A stretch of 64,000 nt of DNA, taken from Flaccisagitta enflata (lineage: Eukaryota > Chaetognatha > Sagittoidea > Aphragmophora). The DNA is taken from the NCBI GenBank assembly GCA_965153355.1, contig OZ231126.1, forward strand, positions 27,466,001 to 27,530,000, written 5' to 3'. The notes beneath the pieces are model-generated. The model saw nothing but the letters and a program-made list of their open reading frames with translations, was not told the DNA's origin and did not search any database. Below, piece after piece: positions 11,601 through 64,000 of this stretch (positions are counted from its first letter, which is position 1; each line of letters starts with the position of its first letter). The position numbers were made by a program, and so were the translations under genes.

Positions 11601-13793
11601 TTTCAATGTCAAGTCACTTGGGCGACCTTCGCCATGGCGGGGGAGGGTCGACTTTGTCTCCTGATTTATGGCGATGATCGCTATGTATTTATTGAAATTC
11701 CTGTTATCAGTTACTTATTTTCAGCGCGGAAGTTCAGCTTATATGGCATGCAATATCGATTTTAATGATGGTGATGATCATGACTAAAAAGAATGCTGAT
11801 GAGTTGACAGAGGTCGTAGCTAATGGCGAATATGAAAGTAATCATGGTGAAAGTGATTCATTGTGTTACGGCGGGGGGTTAATATAAAAAAGCTTAGAGT
11901 GGAAATTGTGGTCATCTAAGAACATGTGGATGAATTGTCTGTCCGCTTTGATATACGTGCAAAGCCCGTGACGGGGGTGTGCGCGGACAGACGTGCTCTG
12001 AAGAAATTTGCAATGCTAGATGCTGTTAACAACAAACAACAAACCAGATTAGCCAATAGTGATGATGTCAACGGAGAATTTCTGCTGAGTACCCAACTTG
12101 TAAACATGCACTACAAAATGCCTTTAGTTGGTCCGATTGAATCTTGGAGAGAAGCTGACAAATAATTTGTCAGAAGGAGAAGAAACCGAGTTAAATGACA
12201 AATTGGCGGACATTGGCAGGGAAGATAATTTAAGGTGACATATTGGAGAAAGATGGTAGGAAAGACAAACGAACTATGGAAGGGCAGTGCGAAAAGGGGA
12301 TTTGGCATGAAGATACTACAATGACAACATTCAAATAATGCATTCTATCATTCAATCACTCAATCACTCTTTTCTCTTTTCTACAGATTACAACTTGGAT
12401 ATCGTTTCTTAAAATAGTGTCCATCGTTTTTCTTATTATCCGCCAAGTCTAGATTCCGTCCACCAACAAACAGTTGTCTAATGACAATTTCCCAGGGTAT
12501 CGCTCGCATCGCCGCGCCTTCGACATTCCACGTGGCCAAGGTTGATTGGGAGATTCCCGTCAAGTCCAAGGATGATCATCTCAAAGCTCTCGTGAGGATT
12601 GATTGGATTTCCACCAAAGCGATAGCCTTCAGGTGAATTTATGTACCTTGCTGCCATCAGCTTGGCACAGATTTGTTGTTTACGTCGGAAAACTCACTTG
12701 ATATATTGTCGCTGATACCATCATCGTTATCTTGTTATCAATATCATCATCGAAATATTATCACTGATACCATCATTGTTATCTTGTCATTAATATCACT
12801 GTCAATGTCACTGATATCATCATCGGTATATTGTCATCGATACCATCATCGTTATCTTGTCATCGATACCATCATCGTTATCTTGTTATCGATATCATCA
12901 TCGATATATTGTCATTGATACCATCATCGTTTTCTTGTCATCGATATCATCATCGGTATATTGTCATTGATACCATCATCGTTATCTTGTTAATGATATC
13001 ATCCTTAGCTTGTCGTTGATTTTTCCCCCTGACTTCGTTTTATCGATGCTTACTATTCTCATAACGCATCAATTCATGATTTCTCAAATTTTTGTCATTA
13101 CCGTGTTCTGTCATATCACCGTTTCCTCGTCATTCGTTGTCGTCGTCGTTTTCTGGTCCATTATGATCGTTGCCACCTTTGGCTTTCATCTCGTTCATTA
13201 TCCTTGCTCTTCCGTCAGTCGGATCGGCGACGTGTTGACTTCTTTAGAACGGAGCGACGAAGGAGTGCCGAATGTCTTAGCCACCGCCACCGACGGCTCA
13301 GAAATAAGCCCGCAAATAGGCAAAGACATCGCCGCCATCGTCCCCACCAACGTAGAAACGGACTTTAGGTATGACCGCTCTTCGAGGTCAAGGATGTTTT
13401 TAGGGCATATTGAATTCTCATAAATTTTGATAAAGCGAAAGTGCGTCTTTATTTCTGATTTGCGTGGTACATGCGCCAGAGTCTTTGTGTCTCATTCGAT
13501 TCTGTTTATCTGTTGACCTACCTCTATTTGTTATTCTGTCTTTCTCTTAGTTAATCTCTGTCCGTTGGTATGTCTGTCCGTGTTCTGGTCCAGGCTATTT
13601 CGATTATTAAAAATTAAATGAAAACGAATTGTTTTGCAGTGCGATTCATCGGAAAGTTCGTAGTTACGACGGACAAGAAGGCGTGGACACGTCAGATCAA
13701 GATCTCTGCAAACCTCCTTCCTACGACGACTACATGAAATATTATTTCCCTGAACTGGCAGTGCCCGTCGTGCGAGGCTCAACAATGTGTTGA
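8639..13793 (+). CDS. YTHDC1: YTH-domain m6A reader, YTHDC1-like
   Basis: Four coding exons join in phase: 8639-8863, 12496-12632, 13219-13368 and 13640-13793 (221 residues from the first visible ATG). The YTH domain binds N6-methyladenosine in RNA; YTHDC1 is the nuclear reader that affects splicing and export. Matches to the family include the NARFF strand, VWS with the first cage Trp (about W42), the GIARI strand opening exon 2, a DW-x-P segment with the second cage Trp (about W93), and RIDWI. The N-terminal region typical of YTHDC1 is absent. Either the ATG at 8639 is a true short start or upstream exons were missed. The frame is open upstream of 8639, so the start is uncertain. Intron 1 (8864-12495) is 3.6 kb, mostly because a BEL/Pao element sits in it, ending 18 bp before the exon-2 junction. 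The C-terminal tail contains a PPSYDDY motif. Confidence 0.85.
9070..9564 (+). repeat. 5' LTR of gag-only BEL/Pao element
   Basis: 495 bp, TG...CA. It contains a strong splice-acceptor-like stretch (CTCTTTTCTCTTTTCTACAG, ending near 9479) that is present in both LTRs. Confidence 0.93.
9616..9742 (+). promoter_or_regulatory. Cluster of five stem-loops in the element's 5' leader
   Basis: Five hairpins lie back to back between the 5' LTR and gag. 9616-9636: stem around GACCCCGGGGGTC with ATC/GAT flanks. 9644-9660 and 9662-9678: two identical copies of GTCCGA-GAGAG-TCGGAC. 9690-9714: CAACC/GGTTG outer stem with GACCC/GGGTC inside. 9718-9742: GAAACGA.../...GTTTC with GACCCC/GGGGTC inside. The loops differ in sequence while stems stay paired. 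The place and form fit an RNA packaging/dimerisation or translation-control element, which is an inference. Confidence 0.75.
10072..11664 (+). CDS. gag: Gag protein, BEL/Pao type (DUF1759-like)
   Basis: 530 residues from ATG 10072. The central part (about residues 190-375) follows the pattern of BEL/Pao Gag/DUF1759. It has a FDG start, D-K-L-x-x-I-x-x-W-F-x-G-x-A, an E-R-L-R-E-R-Y segment, then a helical stretch ending F-L-R-R-Q-E. The N-terminal 190 residues are acidic and low in similarity. The C-terminal 150 residues are basic. No CCHC zinc knuckle is visible. The ORF is intact, and no pol follows before the 3' LTR. It should make the particle protein of a non-autonomous element. Family assignment is by pattern recognition, not by search. 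Confidence 0.8.
   Translation: MDAEYVCGENDSGLGDSVSSLSFQREFESCPPNCSKGWSEASPPRVTDIVHQEILAKFDCLTIATKSDMPSGLKTEKAELRYSSKALDDNTNAVAVSNHESLAPLIDLSDHDGVKSCLKLGDSVHYSEETQRGKTTGKVVTSQPRHVSNVFGTEGEGTAGALACTTAGRPLLGTPTPAFPECSLLDALIIAERRRPVKMFDGTSKDIDFQDHLRMFIQAIDLPALTSADKLREIRHWFDGQAVMQVACFFRIQDTDRAFEGAIERLRERYANFMVTAEEMLGSVMKGETIETNGYDAINGFICQVEDVYVLAQETGRDKDFNRNLIIRQILNRKLPFLKWKWATHVVEKGLNSNEFSHFMEFLRRQERVAREMNDICADLNQEVEVVLRPKSTHINGCGKHGKRNLEKNQSVARHETSQTGQTCVLEVPDTVSTRRKKCQNDIPREYRGSVNLNKPKSVMSMMPGQSRRISTAPKISDVKQLYVIPQKRNKRIDADKGNAWSRQSYCTNNFNVKSLGRPSPWRGRVDFVS
11978..12472 (+). repeat. 3' LTR of gag-only BEL/Pao element
   Basis: Near-identical to the 5' LTR. The host intron resumes after the TSD at 12478 with CTAATGAC, a good branch-point match, and reaches the exon-2 acceptor CCCAG at 12495. 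Confidence 0.93.
12700..13012. repeat. ATC-rich imperfect minisatellite
   Basis: Repeated GATACCATCATCGTTATCTT-like units in intron 2 of the YTHDC1-like gene. The short isoleucine/serine-rich frames across it are not genes. Confidence 0.85.
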
Positions 13794-15550
13794 TTGTTTT
13801 TCGACGTCAATCAAAGAGCTCGTTGTCGCTCGTTATTTACTATCCCCCTGATCTACATGCTATGTACGGCCCCGCAACGGGGGGTTGTTTGGGTAACAAA
13901 TAATTTATTTAATTTCTCTCCTCACAACTTTGAGAGGACACATTGATCACTTACTCGATTGGATGGAAGTAAACGTTTATTTTGCGAACTAGTCATTCTA
14001 GCTGGTCATTCTTTCATTCATTAATACGTTCGTTCATTAAGTAAATTCAGAGAAAGACATTTTGTAGCGGAACCCGTTTTATGATTCCACATAGGGCAAT
14101 TTCGTTTCTCCGTCTTTTCCGCCCCCCCCCCCCCCCGAGCCATTCCAGGCCTCAAATCAGCTTTTCCAGACCTCAAATTAGCCTTCTCAGGCCTAAAATC
14201 AGCCCTCTCAGGCATCAAATCAGCCCTCTCGGGCCTCAAATCAGCCTAATCAGACTTGAAATTAGCCCTTTCAGGCCTCAAATCAGTTCTTCCAGACAGG
14301 TCTCTGCATTCAGCCCTCAGGCCTCAAATCAGCTCTTCTAGACTTTCAGTCCGCCTTCTCAGGCCTGAAATCAGCCCTTTCAGACCACAAATCAGCTCTT
14401 CCAGACTACAAATCAGCCTTCTCAGGCCTGAAATTAGCTCATCCAGGACTCTAATTAGCCCTCCAAAGCCTAAAAGCTGCCTCTTGGGTCTCCATTCAGC
14501 CCTCGCAGGTCTCAAATCAGCCTTCTCAGGCTTGAAATCAGCTTATTAAGGCCTCAAATTAGCCCACCTAGGCCTGAAATAAGCCCTTGCAGACCTGAAT
14601 CAAGACTGTCAGGACTCAAATCAACCCTATGTGGAATCATAGGTCAGTGGCCCCTCTGGGGCCGCTGCCCCATTACCTCAACATCACAATGATAAATAAC
14701 ATCATTACATCAATGGAGCATCGGGAACCGCTGTCCACATGACGCTAGAGCGACTTGTTCCTTTTTCATCTCGATGAAAACATTCATGCCTTCTGCGCCT
14801 CAACTTTGCCATTTCAACGCACAATTTGCTTTAGCAATTATGTAGATGCTTGCCTCACTCAGGGTAGTCAGTTAGCCTTACCTTTTGTTCTCAACATGAG
14901 GTGCCCATGGCAATGAAAACTACAGAGGGATGAACTCAAACTAGTTTCCGATCGAAGAGGTTCATTGCGCAGTTATTACAGAACCATGATTGACGTTCCA
15001 AGGCCACGCGAGAAGACTCAATCCTAAACTTACTTCGTCGTTTATGGTGAGTATAAATTGTAAACATGCTATGCTATACCATACTACTTCTACTTCGTCT
15101 ATACTACTCGAGCTAACTTTGTAATGAACTATCTGCCTTCAATGAACGTCATTGTCCGTTCTTGAAAAGTAGAACAAACAATATCCTTGAACCTTCACAT
15201 AAATTTTTATAGGTCTCAAAGTTCGTCTCATTCGCGATTTTAAAACGGAGCTCGTTTATATCGTTGTTTTTTTTTTCTTTTTTGCCCCCTTCTCTTTTCT
15301 CTTCTAAGCAGATTAAGCCGCTGGCGAGCAACGAAACTAGGAAGAGCGAGAAAGAAAACCAAAAGAAGAGAGAAGTTCGTTTCGTAACTGCCTCATCCTT
15401 TTCCTGCACGCGGCTCGGGCTTCGATTCGGCCTAGACTCTTAGGTTCATCATCACCTTATCTCAACGAAATTCTAAACACTCGCCGCTTTTCCATTCTTG
15501 GAGTCGATTTCTTTTGTGTGTACGGGGCGAACCCGGTCTAACTTTTCAAG
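13794..15550. other. Intergenic DNA between YTHDC1-like and SHMT genes
   Basis: Contains a foldback-type element (14081-14640) and otherwise unique DNA with no supported gene. The last few hundred bases should hold the SHMT promoter. I see no clear TATA box. Confidence 0.55.
14081..14640. mobile_element. Foldback-family relative with 16-bp terminal inverted repeats
   Basis: ATGATTCCACATAGGG at 14081-14096 is exactly inverted at 14625-14640. Between them are about twenty 21-22-bp units of the CAGGCCTCAAATCAGCCCTCT type. The adjoining GGGGCCGCTGCCCC near 14658 links it to the GGGCAGCGG foldback family. Confidence 0.6.
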
Positions 15551-25793
<10,243 letters not shown>

Positions 25794-27091
25794 TGGGAGG
25801 TGCTCGGGTTGTATATCGCTCAGATCTTTATAACTCCAAGATCGATGACTTTGAACAATTTAAAGACGGACCAAAGATTGTCATGATCGTGATCTTTTTG
25901 ACGGTGATGAGAAGCGGCATTGTACATCAAAGTAAAATTGCGAGCGCCTTCGCCGTAATTCTCCGTAGTTATCTGTTTAAGGGGAAGACGACGGATGGCG
26001 TCGCACTTGCATGAATTTCTCATGACGAATTATGTGCTAATTGCTAATCATGTTTTTAAAATTTTGAATTATGTCCTCTAGTCTTTGTCTCAGCATCATG
26101 CGTTGATGCTCATAAATCCATATGAGTCACCTCGATTTGCGTGAAAACGGTTTTATGAATTTACAAATTGGTTTTAACTTGCAAAAACCATTTCAAAAGT
26201 GGAAATGTCGGCAAAGAAGGCAGGAGATAGATAGTTAGCGATGTCTTAGAGCTACTGACGTTGCCGCCGAAAATTTGCTAACTGGCTCAGCCTGAGGTCT
26301 TGTTGAGGCTTGCTGTATTCTTCGATGACAAAGCTGACACTTAATTTCATGACAAAGTGCTAATAACCCAGATTTCCACCATGTGCATGGTGAGGTTGTC
26401 TGCTTTGACTGTTCGCTGAAGCACGTAGTAGTATTACAAAGACTATGAAGCTAATAGTATTACAAACACTAAGAAACTTAATTGTAAAAGAAATATCGGC
26501 GAGATTTAGTTTTGGGACAAGATGATTTTACTTCCGTAATTGATTTGAACAATAGTTGCACAAAAATGGGTCCTCATATATATAGTGTAAATAATACAAC
26601 AAAAGAAAACAAAGCGGATAGTTTTTACGCGCGAGAGAATTTACATTAAAAAACTATGAACAAGAATAAAAAATGGAATTATCTATCACCAAGACGTCCG
26701 AAAGTTGGGGAAGGCGCATGAATGGGTTGGACAAAAACTATGTGGGATCGGGATAAGCGCTTGTCTCTTATCTCATACTACCACCCTTCATGCCCTTCCC
26801 CAGTCTAGCTTCAACAAAACGTTAACTCATCCCCGTAAGCAAAATCGCATGTAACTTCTCGGTTCAATAAGATGAACGTCCTCATCCTTATACTCTCCCT
26901 CGGCGATAAGCAAGCAGTTCTGAAGTGAAGCTCTTTTATATGTACATTTGCGGTTGGACTAGAGTTTGTGACGTTTTAATATTTGCGTCCAGTTTTTATT
27001 AAAGCACATCTTCGATGGATGATCGAAGGAGAGACACGTTCATGAAGACCAGTAAATATGCGCCAGTAGCACCACCAGGAGGGAGTGCCTC
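25794..27091. other. Convergent intergenic region between SHMT and CHMP4
   Basis: Holds the 3' UTRs of two genes that converge. On the minus strand AATAAA occurs at 26995-27000, about 92 bp beyond the CHMP4 stop. No other gene is seen. On the plus strand an AATAAA lies near 26663. Confidence 0.6.
26995..27000 (-). terminator. CHMP4 polyadenylation signal
   Basis: AATAAA on the minus strand, 92 bp downstream of the CHMP4 stop codon. Confidence 0.6.
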
Positions 27092-50462
<23,371 letters not shown>

Positions 50463-51186
50463 TTTTGTGCTGAATTAAAGTCGATTACAAGCCGCGAAAT
50501 AAATCTATCGGCATTTTGAAGTTACATAATAGTTTTTCGTTTGTTGGGTATCACAGCTATTTTACCCATGATTGTAGATCTAATTAGAGATTTCAAAATA
50601 TCATTTCAAGTTTCGATTTCCTAAAAAGGCCTGTAGTTTAATTAGAACTTCTGGTTTGTTTAAAAACTGAGTTGCAACATATCAGACATGTGCGTGTTTG
50701 CTCAGATTAAAATTGAAGCTATATATACTTAAAACACTTATAACTTATAATGTATGCTATAGTTAATACTATATACTATAATATATACTTATAACTTATC
50801 TTATAATAATTTTGATATCGTTGTTGTTGTTGAGTCATGACATATGAGAACAGTTGCCAAGATTTAGATACTAACCTTTTTTTGAAAAATCAAGAATCAC
50901 AGCAGTTTGGTCACGCCCCGATATCGATGTTACTTTGCTGTTACTTTGATGATTTTACTGCCGTGATGTTATGAACGCTTTTCTCGTTGTTCTGGAAAGA
51001 AAACTGTGACGAAGTCAATCAAGCTTTGTTTTCCTAGGTGTGTTCTGTGCCAATAAACATTGGGTTGAATCTGCTTTTTTGACTCTCTCATTGGTTGGAT
51101 ATTTCCTGTAGAGGGACCAATGATATCCTTTGTTACTCTTTGTGTCTTTTCTCGACGTCATCTGATCATCTGAAGTCATTTCCAAG
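50463..51186. promoter_or_regulatory. Shared head-to-head promoter region of CHMP4 and RanBP9
   Basis: 724 bp separate the start codons of two divergent housekeeping genes. It is AT-rich with TATACTTATAACTTAT-type repeats near 50720-50800 and shows no CpG-rich block. Assigning promoter activity to both sides is inference from gene orientation. Confidence 0.45.
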
Positions 51187-62523
<11,337 letters not shown>

Positions 62524-63002
62524 GTAAGCTGACGTGGATAATTGGTCCCCCTCTCGAGTATTTGTTTTCAGTCGTCGGCTAACGACTTCATGAAAGGCTT
62601 GTTCATCAGTCCGTTGGTTCGTCACGGTAGTGTGTTATAGTGTGTGCGTGTGCAGGGGGTGTGGTGTGTGTGCATGGTTGTGTGTGAGTACATGGTTGTG
62701 CAGGGGTGTATAAAGTTGAGTGGTATTTGATGTAATTCCCCCCTGCATTTGATTTTCTTCTCCACGATGCGTCGGGTCGCATTACAAAATCATTGATTTT
62801 TTTACCCTCAAAGCTATAAAACAGTATATTTTAGGTTTCAGTAGTGTAAAATTGTGTTGTAGTAATTATATTTTACCTTTTGGTACTGCCAAAAGTGTTA
62901 GATCTTCAAAAATTTTCTTTTTTCTTTTTTTTAAGCTTTTGATTTTCTTCCCCATCTCCAGACCATTTGATTTTATTCCCCCCCCACGGGGGGGGGGGGG
63001 AA
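62524..63002. other. RanBP9 intron 5, unique part
   Basis: Sequence after the exon-5 donor. It has a GTGTG-rich patch and a C8/G12 homopolymer junction near 62980-63000. No gene is seen. Confidence 0.5.
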
Positions 63003-63019
63003 ATACTCAACATTATACA

Positions 63020-64000
63020 CGCCTGTGGTTGTGTTTGAGTGTGGTCTGTGTTTGAGTGTGGTCTGTGTTTGAGTGTGGTCTGTGTTTGAGTGTGGTCTGT
63101 GTTTGAGTGTGGTGTGTGTTTGAGTGTGGTGTGTGTTTGAGTGTGGTCTGTGTTTGAGTGTGGTCTGTGTTTGAGTGTGGTCTGTGTTTGAGTGTGGTCT
63201 GTGTTTGAGTGTGGTCTGTGTTTGAGTGTGGTGTGTGTTTGAGTGTGGTGTGTGTTTGAGTGTGGTGTGTGTTTGAGTGTGGTGTGTGTTTGAGTGTGGT
63301 GTGTGTTTGAGTGTGGTGTGTGTTTGAGTGTGGTGTGTGTTTGAGTGTGGTGTGTGTTTGAGTGTGGTGTGTGTTTGAGTGTGGTGTGTGTTTGAGTGTG
63401 GTGTGTGTTTGAGTGTGGTGTGTGTTTGAGTGTGGTGTGTGTTTGAGTGTGGTGTGTGTTTGAGGGTGGTGTGTGTTTGAGGGTGGTGTGTGTGTGAGTG
63501 TGGTGGGTGTGAGTGTGGTGTGTGTGAGTGTGGTGTGTGTTTGAGTGTGTGTGTGTTTGAGTGTGTGTGTGTGAGTGTGGTGTGTGAGTGTGGTGTTGTG
63601 AGTGTGGTGTGTGTTGGAGTGTGGTGTGAGTGTGGTGTTGTGAGTGTGGTGTGTGTGAGTGTGGTGTGGTGAGTGTGTGAGTGTGTGGGTGTGAGTGTGG
63701 TGGGTGTGAGTGTGGTGGGTGTGAGTGTGGTGGGTGTGAGTGTGGTGGGTGTGAGTGTGGTGGGTGTGAGTGTGGTGGGTGTGAGTGTGGTGGGTGTGAG
63801 TGTGGTGGGTGTGAGTGTGGGTGTGGTGAGTGTGGGTGTGGTGTGTGTGCATGGTTGTGTTTGGGTGTGGTGTGTGCATGGTTGTGTGTGGATGGTTGTG
63901 TGTGGGTGTGGTGTGTGTGCATGGCTGTGTGTGGGTGTGGTGTGTGTGCGTGGTCGTGTGTGGGTGTGGTGTGTGTGCATGGTTGGGTGTGGTGTGTGTG
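63020..64000. repeat. GT-rich minisatellites (17-bp then 15-bp units) to window end
   Basis: A 17-bp GTGTTTGAGTGTGGT(C/G)T array (about 63020-63490) is followed by mixed GTGAG units. A 15-bp GGGTGTGAGTGTGGT array follows (about 63690-63830). It reaches the window edge. Confidence 0.93.

Larger units (their letters stand above)
9070..12472 (+). mobile_element. Gag-only BEL/Pao LTR retrotransposon (non-autonomous)
   Basis: Two 495-bp direct repeats (9070-9564 and 11978-12472) begin TGTGCGCGG and end AACAAACA. They are flanked by an identical 5-bp duplication, GTTGT (9065-9069 and 12473-12477). The repeats differ at only two positions that I can see (9151/12059 and 9281/12189, approximately), so the insertion is recent. 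The 2.4-kb interior encodes only a Gag; no protease, RT or integrase is present, so an autonomous relative must supply pol. No standard TGG-type primer-binding site follows the 5' LTR. It lies in intron 1 of the YTHDC1-like gene in the sense orientation. Confidence 0.93.

Noticed and set aside
12673-13423. Ile/Ser-rich ORFs in the ATC repeat
   Set aside because: Repeat-derived and intronic; the true exon 3 of the YTH gene (13219-13368) lies in another frame there.
62906-63980. Minus-strand His/Thr-rich frames of about 290-340 codons
   Set aside because: Artefact of the 17-bp and 15-bp GT-rich minisatellites.

Overview
The window looks like animal nuclear DNA. It holds four conserved, intron-rich eukaryotic genes with GT-AG introns: a YTHDC1-type m6A reader, a mitochondrial serine hydroxymethyltransferase, the ESCRT-III subunit CHMP4/Snf7, and RanBP9/RanBPM. 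It also holds a BEL/Pao-type gag; that superfamily is known essentially from metazoans. Introns and intergenic DNA are full of microsatellites, minisatellites and young mobile elements. The species cannot be named from the sequence; a non-model invertebrate is the best guess.

Layout. 1-8.6 kb: intergenic DNA with GA/TC microsatellites, a broken gene with two MYND-like zinc fingers (about 2.96-4.77 kb), a short terminal-stem repeat and a foldback element. 8.6-13.8 kb: a four-exon YTHDC1-like gene whose first intron carries a nearly pristine gag-only BEL/Pao LTR element (495-bp LTRs, two mismatches, TSD GTTGT). 13.8-25.8 kb: intergenic foldback DNA, then the 11-exon SHMT gene; its introns hold an 80-bp minisatellite, long TG/TTTC tracts and a 1.46-kb non-autonomous hAT element with an 8-bp TSD. 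27.1-50.5 kb (minus strand): CHMP4, five exons, with a 22-kb first intron. That intron contains (a) a giant Ty3/gypsy LTR element (28252-44740) and (b) two tandem plus-strand genes for J-domain/heptad-repeat proteins. 50.5-51.2 kb: a shared head-to-head promoter region. 51.2 kb to past 62.5 kb: RanBP9 (five exons visible, 3' end outside the window), whose first intron is mostly a 25-bp minisatellite plus dispersed repeats. 63-64 kb: GT-rich minisatellite to the window end.

The most notable object is the Ty3/gypsy element. It has about 410-bp LTRs that are almost identical, a 5-bp TSD (ACATC) and a primer-binding site resembling the tRNA-Gly 3' end. It carries a leader ORF resembling a damaged RNase H, and a Gag whose zinc knuckle is replaced by an R/D/N/G-rich tail. 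A textbook -1 frameshift site follows (GGGAAAC, 6-nt spacer, predicted H-type pseudoknot), feeding a Pro-RT-RNaseH-IN polyprotein with a long disordered tail. In the position where env would lie there is a separate, roughly 1,250-residue third ORF region. It encodes a DEDDy (RNase D/EXD/Mut-7-like) 3'-5' exonuclease domain with all catalytic residues present, broken once by a frame change near 41.08 kb. I know of no described LTR element with such a gene. The element landed 48 bp upstream of the start codon of one of the J-protein genes.

A second theme is minisatellite traffic. The 25-bp unit that fills RanBP9 intron 1 also occurs, in frame, inside coding exon 2 of the first J-protein gene, where it replaces the linker seen in the paralogue.
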